DNA of 64,000 bases, taken from the NCBI GenBank assembly GCA_020284085.1, contig JACEVL010000420.1:1357001-1421000 (forward strand), written 5' to 3'. Under the pieces are notes generated by a model, which was given only the letters and a program-made list of their open reading frames with translations, was not told where the DNA came from and ran no database searches. The translations under genes and the position numbers were made by a program. This document shows, in pieces, positions 21,967 through 34,249 of the stretch (positions are counted from its first letter, which is position 1; every line of letters begins with the position of its first letter). This DNA comes from Aporrectodea caliginosa (lineage: Eukaryota > Annelida > Clitellata > Crassiclitellata > Lumbricidae).

Positions 21967-22411
21967 CCCATCGTTCTCATAAACACCAGCTAGTAGCATC
22001 ACGCTATAATCCCGCCACCAGTTGAACGGTTTATGCAAACACGCCTAAACAGGCGGCGTTATTAAAAGCAAACAGAAGAGCCAAAAGAAAGTCACCTGAT
22101 AGGACCCGTTGATCAGAATGAATGATCCCCTACTCTGACAAATGAATAAATGATCCCTCCTTCCATGGCAACACATGATCCCCAGACCCACACATAGACT
22201 CTGACAGCTTACATGACAGCGCCATGATTAATCAGCCAAGAACCGAGAAACATCACTCGCAGTCAGTGGACTAAATATATTCTCCATTAAACCAAATCAA
22301 ATCGGAAAATTGAAATTATGAAAATGTCATCAGCACACTGGGCTACGAACGGCACTGCATCTGAGAGAATACCACAACAGTCATGCATTAATACATGTTT
22401 GGGTGAAAACT

Positions 22412-22705
22412 GACTACCACCATGACCATCACTCTGACCACCACCATTAACACCACCATCACACTAACCACCAATACCACCCTAACCACCACCATTCTGA
22501 CTACCTTGACCGCCACCATACCACCCTGACCGCCACCACCCTGACAACCACCAATTTGACCACCACCCCTGACTACTACCATCCTGACTACCCTGACCAC
22601 TTTGACCACCACTGTGGCTACCACCATGCTGACTAGCCCTACAATCCTGACCACCCCTTACCATCTTGACTACCCCTACCACCCTGACCACTGCCGCCAC
22701 CATCA
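22412..22705. repeat. ACCACCATCCTGACC minisatellite
   Basis: Degenerate units alternating ACCACCACC and CTGACCACC or CTGACTACC, in Musashi intron 7. Confidence 0.85.
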
Positions 22706-22952
22706 ACACCACCAGCAGGAACATGAAAAACAGCATCAATAACATAGGTCTTAGAGTCATAAATTTCTAATTGAAAACAGAATCAATCAAGTCCATAAAA
22801 AGACTGCAGAACTATTTCATCTTAATAATAATAACACACATAACTCATAAATATTCTGCAATTAATAACAATGATACAAAAAGCGTATATATATATAAAC
22901 TCTGAATGCAAATAATCACCAATCAGAAACATCGATGAAAGATCAGAAGTAC

Positions 22953-23001
22953 CTCTATGTCGCTGGGTCACTTTGTCGAACATCAGCATAGCATCTTCAA
23001 T
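22953..23001 (-). CDS. msi: Musashi-like gene, exon 7 (RRM2)
   Basis: The acceptor TTGCAG|ATT, 16 codons plus one base (IEDAMLMFDKVTQRHR) and the donor GAG|GTACTT. This is the beta2-loop-beta3 entry of Musashi RRM2. Phase 0 to phase 1 fits both neighbours. Confidence 0.95.
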
Positions 23002-23519
23002 CTGCAACAGAACCATAAAATCTCTCTTAAAACACAGATTTTCTGCAAACCCCAAAATCTCTCTTAAAGATAATAATAATAATATAATAATAATCTTCTT
23101 TGTTTATTGATTCAAACTGACACGAAAGCAGTATGGCTACAAGTCATAGTATAAACAGATTAGCCTATCACAAGTTATTACAGAAGTCGAATTTAACTGT
23201 ATGGCAGCCATGCAAGGTGCCCATCTGTCCTACTGCTAATTTTACTAGCGCCATCTGGCGAATGAAAGGCCGAGTCGAAGATGCAGACCTTCTGAATACC
23301 CCATGCATTCGTTTCACAGCCCATTGTGCCATACAATATTGAGGCAGCTTGGCGTTGAGGATAGAACGCTGTCAAGCACACTAAAGTTGGCATGTTGTGT
23401 TATTGCAGTGACCTTGTTTGTGCTTTTGCCAACAGATCTTAAAACTTGATTGTGTTCCTGAAGATTCTCAATTGAGACACTTAACGAACGTATTGCTGTT
23501 TGACTGACATTTATCATTT

Positions 23520-23582
23520 GTTGGTCAGCGACACAATTAGCGTCCTGTGCTGGTTAGAAAGGCGCTCTATAAATGTCAGCTG
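23520..23582 (+). mobile_element. LINE 3'-end-like relic
   Basis: TTAGAAAGGCGCTCTATAAATG resembles the GCGCTTTATAAATG LINE terminus but has no tail. Confidence 0.35.
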
Positions 23583-23757
23583 GAAGGAGAATGACGCAGC
23601 TGTTACTGTTTGCCTCAACGACGACGTCGCTATCGCCACAACAGTCAAAGCTATATATAGACCCGGTTGATGTAAGGCTCGGAAGAGATCCACACCGACA
23701 TGGCCATCAGTCTCCTCCGGAACTGTATTAGTAGCTTGTGCTGGCTACTTCTTTGTG

Positions 23758-23889
23758 ATCTGTCTATCTGTCTGTCTGTCTGTCTGTCTCTGTCTGTCTC
23801 TCTTTCTTTCTCTCTGCTTGCCTGTCTCTGACTCTCTCTTTCTCACTCTCACTCTCTCTTCTCTCTCTCTCACTCTCACGCACTCTCAC

Positions 23890-23931
<42 letters not shown>

Positions 23932-24080
23932 AGACTCTCTGTTTGTCTTTCTATTCTTCTATCTCTCTTTTCTCTGTCTATCTTATCTGTCTGACTGTCT
24001 CCCTCTTCCTTTATCTTTCTCTTACTCTGTCTCTCTGTCTCTTTCTGTCGCTGTAGCTCTCCCGAGTCTCACTCTGTCCC
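23758..24080. repeat. CTGT/CTCT pyrimidine microsatellite cluster
   Basis: About 320 bases of CTGTCTGT and CTCTCACT runs in Musashi intron 6. Confidence 0.9.
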
Positions 24081-24409
24081 TCCCTGTCGCGGTCGCTCCT
24101 AACTCAACTAAATATAGGGTCATCTATTTGCATAGGGCGTTTTCCACTACTGCTCCGCACATGATTCGAGCTTGATCGGAGCAAGAGTAGGCCGAGTATC
24201 CGTTATGCGATGTAGGCCTACAGGTCTCGTTTGTTTCCATAGTAAGAACTGGGAAGTAGTTCTTTATTTTTGATGAAGCGCTTCACAAAAGAATTGATAA
24301 TGATGCACAATTAAAACAAGGGAGAACGCAAATCACCAATAAAATCTTATTTTCGTGATTGTAATCTAGAAATTTCTTAGACGCTACATATGCTACTTAA
24401 AAACTAAGC

Positions 24410-24465
24410 TAAGGGCACCAGCTTATTCACGAGCGCTGCGTCAGGTCGGAGGGATTGTCCAGGTA
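24410..24465. mobile_element. SINE/LINE-end family, partial
   Basis: CACCAGCTTATTCACGAGCG followed by CTGCGTCAGGTCGG and GGATTGTCCA matches the copy at 51597-51655 closely. Confidence 0.55.
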
Positions 24466-25009
24466 AGCCATGTATTTTTACATTGACTAATAAACAGCAC
24501 TTCTACACAATACAGGATCACTGATTTCATCTGTTCCAGAACAAGTAACGTTTACTCCATTTGATTGCTCTTGTTCTACATCAACACACACGTATGCACC
24601 TAGATACTGCCTGACCCCTTTGGATCTTGACCTGGAATCGATTTTATCCCCACCTATGGATTTTATTTTGACTAAGCACCTGTGAATAAGCTAGTTCCTG
24701 CAATTTTCCTTATTTTGGCACTAAAATCTCGAGATTACGATACGATTACAACAATCAATATAGCGCATTTTTAGTACCACAAAAATTGTCGCCTATGCTA
24801 ACCTAAGTTATGCTAAAGTTCGTTAAGAACAAAAGGCTCATCTGTGAGAAAACAATGTCGAGATAGCTAACTAGAAAAATCACCACCGCATGTACTCCGA
24901 ACAATCCCCGAGTATGTCCGGAACAGCAGTGGAGAGCGCCCTTTCCGATCCATCTCTCTGTCTCTGCCTCTGTCTGTCTCTGTCTGTGTCTGTCTCAATG
25001 AAATATAGA

Positions 25010-25420
25010 GTCATCCATTCTCATAGATGTTCAATCGCCGGCGCTGCGACTTATCGGTCCTCTAACATGAATCACCGGTCGCCGAGTGAAATGAAGACCA
25101 GCCCAGCGGAGAAAATATCGCGGGATTCCGCTGGGATCGGGCGGATGGAGCTCCCGTCTTATTAGGCGCATTAAAAATTGAAAGGCGCCGAATGGATGGA
25201 TGGCCGAGAGACGCCGAAGACACGGCCGACGATGCTAAATCGGGAAACGGGAGGGAAGCGACCGAAAAAGCAAATTCCATCCGTCTGAATTAATATCGCG
25301 AGAATGCCGACGATGAAACGATATCATTAGAGTCGGATGTACGTAATGGTCTCCGAGGACGTTTGACGATTACTAGCATGAAGAATTAAATCACTGGGAG
25401 AAGGACGAAGGAGATCTTTC
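25010..25420. promoter_or_regulatory. Repeat-free complex island in Musashi intron 6
   Basis: This ~400-base block is free of simple repeats, richer in CG than its surroundings, and dense in short palindromic words (GGCGCATTAAAAATTGAAAG, AATTAATATCGCGAGAA). There is no convincing frame. Intronic blocks like this in developmental regulators are often conserved enhancers. That function is inference. Confidence 0.35.
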
Positions 25421-25594
25421 GGCCGTCCTAAGTGTATAATATGTGCAAAAATTTAATTTATATAACACGCCCACGAATATACCACGCAGCTACGGTGCGT
25501 GGTTTGTAAAGCTTTGTATAACCCGGGTGTTATATACGCGAAATACGGTAATCTAATCCGATCTAATGGATTCTTTGGCACTGCTATAGCTGGT

Positions 25595-25812
25595 CTGGTT
25601 AGCTATGTTCGTTAGAGCGCACGTCCGTTGCTCGTCCGTGCTAGCGGTTGTCGGTTCGCCTCCCGAGGCTTACTTCAAAGATTTAAATCTCGGGCTACCA
25701 CGGTCCGTAGTACATGGAGACCTTACATGGCGTGGCACCCAATCGAAGGGTCAACTGTGGTGAACAACCTCATCCAATCAATTCACTGAAATATGAACAA
25801 ATTGGGTAATAA
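25595..25812 (+). mobile_element. SINE family 2 (tRNA-derived)
   Basis: A head with TATGTTCGTTAGAGCGCACG and TGTCGGTTCGCCTCCC (A and B boxes), a body with GATTTAAATCTCGGGCTACC and ACATGGCGTGGCACCC, then CAATTCACTGAAATATGA. The body recurs at 38826-39026 and 43722-43912. Confidence 0.75.
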
Positions 25813-26772
25813 GTGATGGCAAGTAGCTGCCTTCACTCATTACCCAATTTAACTTAGTAACGAGGTCTCCTTATTCAGCAGGATCTAATCTCCTTCATTA
25901 CCCTCTTTTTGTAGCCATAACAAGTTCTTTCATGCTACTACTACTACTGCTACTATGTACACTGTGAGTTCTATTCCTGGTTCAAATAAAAATAAAAGAA
26001 TTGATTGATTGAATAATTATATATATGTATATATGTAATATATATACATAATTTTTTATATACGTTTAAAATAAATACACAAATATGCTGACTAGATAAC
26101 ATCCACATGGTCAAACAACTGGAGGCTTTTGATCAATATCCGGTGAACTTCGGAGAGAAAGAAGGATTAAAAGACAGGAAGGACGAATACATACACACAA
26201 ACATACAAAGATCTCTTGACGAATCATGATCATCAAGCGTGATAATGTTGTTCACCGAGTATCCAGGAAAACGGATTGGATCAGCTACCAAGAAGAAGCC
26301 GACATGGAAAAGACTGTAATCGCAACGTCTTTGATCAGTAACTGAACACAGCAATTCAGTTAATGAGCCGTAGTCACCCCCGGGCGTACAAGACCCAGTG
26401 TGATTAGCAGCAGTTAGCTGAGAAACTTGAACAGGAATTGCTCAAAAGACCTATGCAACCATCATAATTCCCCGAATACACACCGAATTCACCTCTTGTA
26501 CATTCTAAGGTCTAAGGAATATGCGACAAATGCGAGTAGGCTAAATGCTCCAAATAATACTTGGAGTAGGGTGGGTGAGCACTTGCACTGAGCCCAGAAT
26601 ACAATCCTTGTGATGGGTAATTTAAGGTTTTGTAAATATTTAATTAGAATTAGCATTACTTTAACTTTCATAATTAGAATTAGCATTAGTTTAAATTTCA
26701 TAATTAGAATTAGAATTAGCATTTTGGGAAGAACTAATTAATTAGACTTAGAATTATCGCTCAACTAATTAA

Positions 26773-27571
26773 CATAGTTGTAAAAAACGTTTTTTTCGTT
26801 TTTTATTTTTTCCCAAAAAACGTCGTTTTTTTCGTTTTTTATTTCTCGTCTCGTTTTTTTCCGTTTTTTATTTTTTTATATGTAACTCTATATAGTTATT
26901 CACTGTCTGTTACTATTTGTTTAATTTTATTTTTGTCTGATATCCCTTACGTTGTCTCCGTACTTTCAAGGATTCATCTAATTTACATCACTCTTTAGTG
27001 TCATCAGTTGAGAAATCAACAGCACAGTATACAGGAAATAAAATTTATAAAAGTTATTTGAATTTCCAAGTTATCTAAAATGCGAAATGTTGTCTTTGAA
27101 GGCCTACTCAGTAATCTCTAATTGACTGATAACCTGACGGATATTACTCATATTAAGTTCTTATATAATTAAATAAGTCAGAATAATAAGTAGGCCTAGA
27201 TCTACAACTTTTTAATTAAGTACACTCGAGATCTATGCTTACAAAGTTTAGTTTTTAATTGCTTATGTCAGCATGAACTTATGTGGACTTACGTATGCAA
27301 TTTAAATTTGAAAAGATTTCAATAATTTTAATTTCTCAATTTATTTTTAAACCAAACTTATGAAAAAGAAAATAATTGTTGTAGATTACTGTTATTTGGT
27401 GTTTACTAATAAAATTATGTTATTTGCTGATGAAAATTAAATTGTGCAAACAAGGTTTTTATTTTAAAATGCAGTAAAGTACGTATGTGGAGTGTCAAAT
27501 TATTTTCTTTTCCGTTTTTTTCTCGTTTTTTTCCGTTTTTTATTTTGATTTGACCGTTTTTAACAACTATG
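26773..27571. mobile_element. hAT-type element, 799 bp, TSD CTAATTAA
   Basis: Inverted ends CATAGTTGT and (reverse complement of the right end) CATAGTTGTTAAAAACGG. Exact CTAATTAA duplications lie at 26765-26772 and 27572-27579. Both subterminal regions are full of CGTTTTTT/TTTTCCGTTTTT motifs, likely transposase-binding repeats. There is no long open frame, so it is non-autonomous. Confidence 0.88.
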
Positions 27572-27772
27572 CTAATTAATGAGAATTACATAGAGTAGTT
27601 ACCATCAAAATACATAATGACACAAAAATGTAGTTTACTAGTTTGGTGTACAATCTATTAGACAAATATTTCATATAATGAAGATCACTCAAATTTCCAG
27701 GTCCATCCGGTTTAATAAAGACTATACTTACTTACTTAATTAATTAGTTTCTAATTCTAATTCTATGCATCC

Positions 27773-27775
<3 letters not shown>

Positions 27776-27843
<68 letters not shown>

Positions 27844-27845
27844 TT
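27776..27845. repeat. GT microsatellite
   Basis: About 32 uninterrupted GT units in Musashi intron 6. Confidence 0.95.
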
Positions 27846-27949
27846 TCTTTGTCGGTATTTGTTCTTCTACCTCTGCACGTTTATTTCATCACTTAATATT
27901 TTTGCAGATTCTTTGTTAGATTATTTTTGATAAATTCATATTCCTCCTT

Positions 27950-28195
27950 TGTCCTGATTTCATCCGCCTTTCCTTTCTGCCGTCGACGATGCCGATTTGG
28001 AGCGGACTTTTTTCTTACTTAGGAAATAATTGTCTTCGATGTCTGCCATTTACGGGAAAAGGATCCATTAGCATGATTAAAGCTGCCTCTTTGCCTCTCT
28101 TGCATCCCGGCGGCATCCACAGTTCAGCCACGTTCGGACCTTTGTGGATGGAGGCCGCTGCTCATACAATGGCTTCTTCTGTGTCTTCTTCATAG
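27950..28195. promoter_or_regulatory. Complex non-repetitive block in intron 6
   Basis: Mixed composition, no repeats, between two microsatellites and about 530 bases downstream of exon 6 in gene direction. It contains GCATGATTAAAGCTGCC and CTTTG words. A 68-codon plus-strand frame spans it without splice support. Enhancer function is inference. Confidence 0.25.
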
Positions 28196-28217
28196 GATGT
28201 TTATAACAACGACAGCA

Positions 28218-28305
28218 ACAACAATGAGAACGACTACACACACACACCCACACACGCATGTACACACACGCACGTACACACACACACACACACACGTTAC
28301 AGTTG

Positions 28306-28340
<35 letters not shown>

Positions 28341-28400
28341 ACATTATTATTGCTATTACTATTACTACTATTATTATTTTCTTGTATACCCTCTTTGGCA
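28218..28400. repeat. CA, TA and ATT microsatellites
   Basis: CACACA to 28295, TA to 28337, then ATTATTACT units. Confidence 0.9.
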
Positions 28401-28725
28401 AAGTAGTGCTAATCCATACCCACTATATACTATGCAGTTGCCTCTCCACCCACAATCCTTCATACTACCTTCAATACCTTCAACACGTGTGCTGACAGCA
28501 ATGTGCACATACATACATAGTATTACATACATTGACTTGTAAGCAAGTAAGTAAATAAGTAAGTTGGTTTCAACGAGTTCAAATTGAGTTCAACATACAG
28601 CAATGCACTGCACGTCGCACATTGCAATTCGACACGAGACGCAAAGGGGAAAAGCACTAAGCAGAATACATGGACATGGCTTCTAAGTTACCAACAGACG
28701 TATAAGAGAAGGAGATGTGACCTAC

Positions 28726-28818
28726 CTTCCCAAACTGTTCGAAATACCCTCTGACGTCATCTACTGTTGAGGAAGAGGATAATCCTCCAATGAACAACTT
28801 CTTTGTCCTTGTTACCAT
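28726..28818 (-). CDS. msi: Musashi-like gene, exon 6 (linker end and RRM2 start)
   Basis: The acceptor TTGTAG|ATG, 31 codons and the donor AAG|GTAGGT. The peptide is [20 protein letters not shown] then [18 protein letters not shown] is the near-invariant Musashi inter-RRM linker, LFIGGL is RNP2 of the second RRM, and YFEQFG completes helix 1. This exon alone separates the gene from DAZAP1 and hnRNP A relatives. Intron 5 upstream is 12.5 kb, the longest of the gene. Confidence 0.97.
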
Positions 28819-29516
28819 CTACAACACGAAACAAACCACACGTACCCATTGTACATAATAAATTATATGTTTCTTTGTAAGCCTACGCGTTTCTGTATGT
28901 ACAGAGAACTTAGGCGTATATACTCTTCACCCTGCTCGTTGTTGAGTGAATTTTTCGAGTGAGATCCTTCACCAGTGTGGCACGTTTGAAAGTGCATGAA
29001 GCAGCTTGTTAGATCTTCTTACACATATCGTGTTAGTCCCCCACCTTATGCCACCTAATACACAAACCCTTTTAATATTGCCACAATCTTATACCCAACT
29101 GGCGGCTTTATCAGAAACCCCACCCCATTAACAAAGTTGGTAACAAGTCTTTGCTTCAGACTCCTCATACACCACGGGGCCTTATCCAACGGACCAAAGA
29201 GTGGAATAATGGAGGTGCCGGATTGGTCATTCTAGTAGTCGTCCAAGTTCCGGCATGCCGTCACAATGCCACCAGACTGGCAGAATCTCCCCCGAAACTG
29301 CTACAGAACTCACCCACCTACCACCTTCTGTAATAAAGACTACACCAGTTACCCTTAATTCAGAAACCATATAAGCATAATAATTATTTACAGTTTCCCA
29401 CACAGAAGAAGTTGCATACACACATTTTTGCATACACAATTTAAAAGTTTTGAGAATAGCACACCATTTTTAATCTGCTACAAATAATAGATTATGGAAA
29501 CTCGTCATACTTCATC

Positions 29517-29585
29517 GTCGTCATCATCATCATCATCATCATCATCATAAGTAAGTAAGTAAGTAAGTAAGTATATTCTTTATTG
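29517..29585. repeat. CAT then AAGT microsatellites (LINE tail)
   Basis: CATCATCAT, then AAGTAAGTAAGT leading into TATATTCTTTATTGAACC. The same AAGT-plus-TTTATTGAA junction occurs in reverse at 29745-29770, marking LINE 3' tails. Confidence 0.8.
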
Positions 29586-29770
29586 AACCAGTTGCAATCC
29601 GCATTCCGGTGTACATACATCATATATAATAAACAATCAATAGTCAATAGGAATAAAGCATTCTAACTATACAAGTTTTTTCATATTATGGTTAGCTATT
29701 ATGATGATCTTTGTACACCAAAATGCGGTTAGCAGTTGGTTTTTCAATAAAGGATATACTTACTTACTTA

Positions 29771-30110
29771 ATGGAAACACAGTCATGTGACCGGGTCCAA
29801 CGGCCTTTTGGAGGGAGAAACCTATGGAGAACACGGCCCGGGTTTCCCAGGACCGCCGAAAACAAGTCATTCGGCAGCGATGGGTACGAATAAATTATCT
29901 CCATTGTCCTCGGTCATTTGTCAACTCCATTGATCCTCTTATCTATCCAGCGTAGTCTTGGTCTGCCTCTGTTTTTCTTTCCTTCGATTCTTGCATGTAG
30001 TGCATTGTGAGGGCTTCAGACTATGACTCTCTCTACGTGTCGAAACCATCGGAGTCTTCGTTGAACGACTTTGCCTAGCAGAATTCTTCGGATACCTAAT
30101 GACCGTCTTA
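29771..30110 (-). pseudogene. RTE-like LINE, extreme C-terminus
   Basis: The minus strand reads GKVVQRRLRWFRHVERV, then HARIEGKKNRGRPRLRWID. The RRLRW-HVxRM and GKxxRGRPRxRW signatures mark the C-terminus of RTE-like LINE reverse transcriptases. An in-frame stop interrupts it. The 3' end runs into TAAGTAAGTAAGT at 29760. Confidence 0.75.
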
Positions 30111-30700
30111 CATGTATTTAAAACATTAAAATCATTTGTTTTGCGGGAATTTCAATAGCAGCACATTGGAGCATCACGGGGGAAAATCCACCAATGCTAT
30201 ACAGCGTTGAAACGAAAATGGATCGAGACAACAAACGCAATCGAAAAGGCCGCGATAAAAAAAACCGAACAGATAAGACCTATAGATCACTGGAAAAATA
30301 ATCGATCACTGCAGGAGGCCGTCCTTGCCACGTATACACTGGTCACTAGCAATTGACCACTGGTGCCTGACCAATGGCGCCTGACCACGACATAGCCTTG
30401 TCTGGCTGTCGGTGACTCGGTGGAATGATTTACTGGGGTATTAACAGTCGTGAATTCGTGCGACTGACTGTCTCTTGGAGCCGGCAATTGCTGGTTATCC
30501 ATCTACTGATCAACTGCGACAAGACGCCGTGATTTATCGGCCGGTGCTGACGTGTCACGTTCCTCAATCGCAGCATTCCTCGGCTTCGTTCTCTGACCTC
30601 GACAAAACACGATTTTCTAGGCCAACAAACACACTTAACGTCCTTTACTTACATTCGGTGCTATCGACGTCATGACGCCAACAACTCTGAAGTCTGAACA
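30111..30700. other. Non-repetitive intronic stretch
   Basis: Mixed composition, no transposon signature, no supported exon. Repeated TGACCACTGGTGCC-like words near 30355-30385. Possible regulatory DNA, by absence of other explanations only. Confidence 0.3.
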
Positions 30701-31149
30701 GAATACACTGGTTAACATAACACAAGGGTTTTAAGTGGTTCAGAAGAACTATGTTAGAACCACTGCAAATTAACCTGGAACGCTTAATAGCCAAATATCC
30801 TAGCTTCTTCTTAAACGCTGTGATGCAGTGATAGTCGTAACTGAGATAGTAGGCCCTACTATCATCCAAATTCCAAACCATTCCACCCCAGCCAGCACAC
30901 CGACATCGGGCCAATGTTTGCCCAATGTCATGAAAAACACTAACGTTGGCCCAATGTTATCCCTATGTCGAAAGCAATATTGGCGGAATGTAGGGTGTAC
31001 GACGTATATTCCACGTGTTTTTTTCGCAGACATAGAATATGTATATTAACTTAATTCCGTTTTTACCTATTTAAGCGTGCAAATGACAAAGAATTCTGCA
31101 TAAATTTAACACTTAGATATAATAGAATCACCGATATTTGTCAACTTTG

Positions 31150-32440
31150 TAGCATACGTTAAACCAATGCTGGGCCAACGTCAGATCTCTTTCATAGTTA
31201 TAAAATGCTTATTTCAGCTTAATTTCGTTTTCTGCATACCTAGGCGTGTCAGGGACAAAGAATTATGCATATGTTGAGATTTAGAAATCATAGAATCACC
31301 GATATTTCTGATGTATGCTACATGCATCGGAACAACGTCGAGCCAACGTCACCCAACCTACAGAATAAGAAACATTGGGTCAACGTTGATCCAATGTCAC
31401 AAAACCACTAACGTTGGCCCCATGCTGTCCCTATGTCGAATGCATACATACGTCTGACCAATGCTGGGCCAACGTCAGATCACTTTCATAGTTACAAAAT
31501 GCTTATTTCAGCTTAATATCGTTTTCTGCATATCTCGGCGTGTCAGGGACAAAGAATTATGCATCTGTTGAGATTTAGAAATCATAGAATCACCGATATT
31601 TCTGATGTATGCTACATTCATCGGAACAACGTCGAGCCAACGTCACCCAACCTACAGAATAAGAAACATTGGGTCAACGTTGATCCAATGTCACAAAACC
31701 ACTAACGTTGGCCCCATGCTGTCCCTATGTCGAATGTTGCCAACGTCTGACCAATGCCGGGCCAACGTCAGATCTCTGTAATAGTTAAAGAATCTGTATT
31801 TTAACTTAATTCCGTTTTCTGCATGTCCAGGCGTGCCAGGGACAAAGAGTTCTGCATTGGTTGAGATCTCGATATAATAGAATTCCAGATATTTCCTATA
31901 GGACCTATATATGTTACATACATCGGACCAACGTCAAGCCAACGTCTCTTCTCCCACAGATTAGCAACATTGGACCAACGTGGATCCAATGTCACACAGC
32001 CACTAACGTTGGCCCTATATTGTCCCAATGTCGAATGTTGCCAACGTCGGACCAATGCTGGGCCAACGTCTGATCTCTGTAATAGTTAAAGAATCTGTAT
32101 TTAACTTAATTCCGTTTTCTGCATGTCCAGGCGTGTCAGGGACAAAGAGTTCTGCATTGGTTGAGATTTAGATATAATAGAATTCCCGATATTTTTGATG
32201 TATGTAACATACGTCGGACTAACGTCGGGCCAACGTCACTCCTCCTACAGAATACCAACATTGGGCCAACGTGGATCCAATGTCACACAGCCACTAACGT
32301 TGGCCCTGTGTTTTCCCAATGTCGAATGTTGCCGACGTCGGACCAATGCTGGGCCAACATCAGATCTCTTTCATAGTAAGAGAATGTGTATTTTAACTTA
32401 ATTCCGTGTTCTGCATATCTAGGCTAGCAGTCAGGAACAT
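31150..32440 (+). repeat. Direct ~295-bp satellite-like units in the left arm
   Basis: About five units, each with GGGCCAACGTCAGATCTC, a CTTAATTCCGTTTTCTGCAT block, CAGGGACAAAGA and CCACTAACGTTGGCCC. GGGCCAACGTC anchors lie near 31171, 31465, 31759, 32059 and 32350. Confidence 0.85.
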
Positions 32441-32535
32441 TATTTATTTGCTAGTCCTTTGTAGTTTGGCTTTGATCTGCACGTATAACTCTCAAAGTAG
32501 CCTATATGTAGACCTACGTTGTTCGTTCTCTTTTG
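32415..32535. repeat. 120-bp segment duplicated at 34598-34712
   Basis: TTAGGCTAGCAGTCAGGAAC (TAGGCTAGCAGTCAGGAAC here) through GTTCGTTCTCTTTTGTATCA occurs in direct orientation at both places with few differences. The first copy lies at the switch point between direct and inverted units. Confidence 0.8.
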
Positions 32536-32559
32536 TATCAATTCTGCTTTGTAGAAGGA

Positions 32560-33960
32560 GTGACGTTGGCCCGACGTAACATACATCAGAAATATCGGGA
32601 ATTCTGTAATATTTAAATCTCAACTTATGCAGAATTCTTTGTCCCTGTCACGCCTAGACATGCAGAGAACGGAATTAAGTTAAAATACACATGCTATAAC
32701 TATGAAAGAGATCTGACGTTGGCCCAGCATTGGTCCGGCGTAGGTAACATTCGACATAGGGACAACATAGAGCCAACGTTAGTGGGTTTTTTTTACATTG
32801 GATCGTTGTTGTATTACTGCTTAACGACACTTTTTCATATCGAAGATGATCAGTGTCGGAGGCAGAAAGCAACCTCGTACTCCACGTTTATATTGCGACC
32901 GAGCCACCCGCAGTAAAGATCCGAGAAATTAATCTCTGATAAACCGACCGACCGGGAAGCGAACCCGGGGCGCCGGCGCGGTAGGCACCAACCCACTCGG
33001 CCACTCAGGATCTCCTTACATTGGATCAACGTTGGGCCAATGTTGGTATTCTGTAGGAGGAGTGACGTTGGCCCGACGTTGGTCCGATGTATGTAACATA
33101 CATGAAAAATATCGGGAATTCTATTATATCGAAATATCAGCCTATGTAGAATTCTTTTCCTTGGCAGACCTAGATATGCAGAACACGGAATTAAGTTAAA
33201 CTACACATTATTTAATTATGAAAGAGATCTGACGTTGGCCCAGCATTGGATCGACGTAGGTAACATTCGACATAGGGACAACATAGGGCCAACGTTAATG
33301 GTTTTTTGACATTGGATCAACGTTGGGCCAATGTTGGTATTCTGTACGAGTAGTGACGTTGGCCCGACGTTGGTCCGATGTATGTTACATATATCGGAAA
33401 TATCGTGAATTTCAATTATATCTAAATCTCAACCAATGCAGAACTCTTTGTCCCTGGCACGCCTGGACATACAGAAAAAGGATTTAAGTTAAAATACACA
33501 TTAACTATGACAGAGATCTGACGTTGGCCCAGCATTGGTCCGACGTAGGTAACATTCGACATAGGGACAACATAGGGCCAACGTTAGTGGTTTTTTGACA
33601 TTGGATCAACGTTGGGCCAATGTTGGTATTCTGTTAGTGACGTTGGCCCGACGTTGGTCCGATGTATGTTACATATATCGGAAATATCGTGAATTTCAAT
33701 TATATCTAAATCTCAACCAATGCAGAACTCTTTGTCCCTGGCACGCCTGGACATACAGAAAAAGGATTTAAGTTAAAATACACATTAACTATGACAGAGA
33801 TCTGACGTTGGCCCAGCATTGGTCCGACGTAGGTAACATTCGACATAGGGACAACATAGGGCCAACGTTAGTGGTTGTGTGACATTGGATCAACGTTGGC
33901 CCAATGTTGGCATGTTGTCCCTATATCCAATGTTACATGCGCCGGGCTTGAACCAATGCT
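32560..33960 (-). repeat. Inverted ~290-bp units in the left arm
   Basis: The same units in reverse orientation. GAGATCTGACGTTGGCCC anchors lie near 32708, 33226, 33511 and 33798; the 518-base gap is a normal unit plus the SINE at 32805-33015. Two units (33330-33600 and 33620-33890) are nearly identical. The switch of direction near 32.5 kb makes a large inverted repeat. Confidence 0.85.
32805..33015 (-). mobile_element. tRNA-derived SINE (family 4), TSD TTACATTGGATC
   Basis: The minus strand starts GGAGATCCTGAGTGGCCGAG (A box TGGCCGAGTGG) and has the B box GGTTCGCTTCCCGG. A 12-base duplication TTACATTGGATC flanks it at 32793-32804 and 33016-33027. Sibling repeat units show the empty site. 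The head resembles a class II (Leu/Ser-like) tRNA but the fold is not complete. Confidence 0.85.
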
Positions 33961-34249
33961 GGACCAACGTTTTATGCATATCTAGGCGTGTCTGCCAGGG
34001 AGGAGACTGAGAAGTTTGCATAATTATGTTGACATTTAGATATTATAGAATTTCCGATGTTTCTGATGTATGAAACTACGTCGGTAGGCCTACCAACGTC
34101 ACACCTCCAGCATAATACCAACATTGGGCCAACATTGATCCAATGCCAAAAGCCACGAATGTTGACTCTATATAGGCTATGTTGTCCCTATATGTGACAA
34201 TGCAATTATATTGGCGTAATGTAGGGTTTCCGACGTGTATTCAACGAGT

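Noticed and set aside
27989..28195. 68-codon plus frame in Musashi intron 6
   Set aside because: No acceptor or donor in phase and no family; kept only as part of a possible regulatory block.
32935..33015. tRNA-Leu/Ser gene
   Set aside because: Flanked by 12-bp target duplications and followed by a SINE body; a SINE head.
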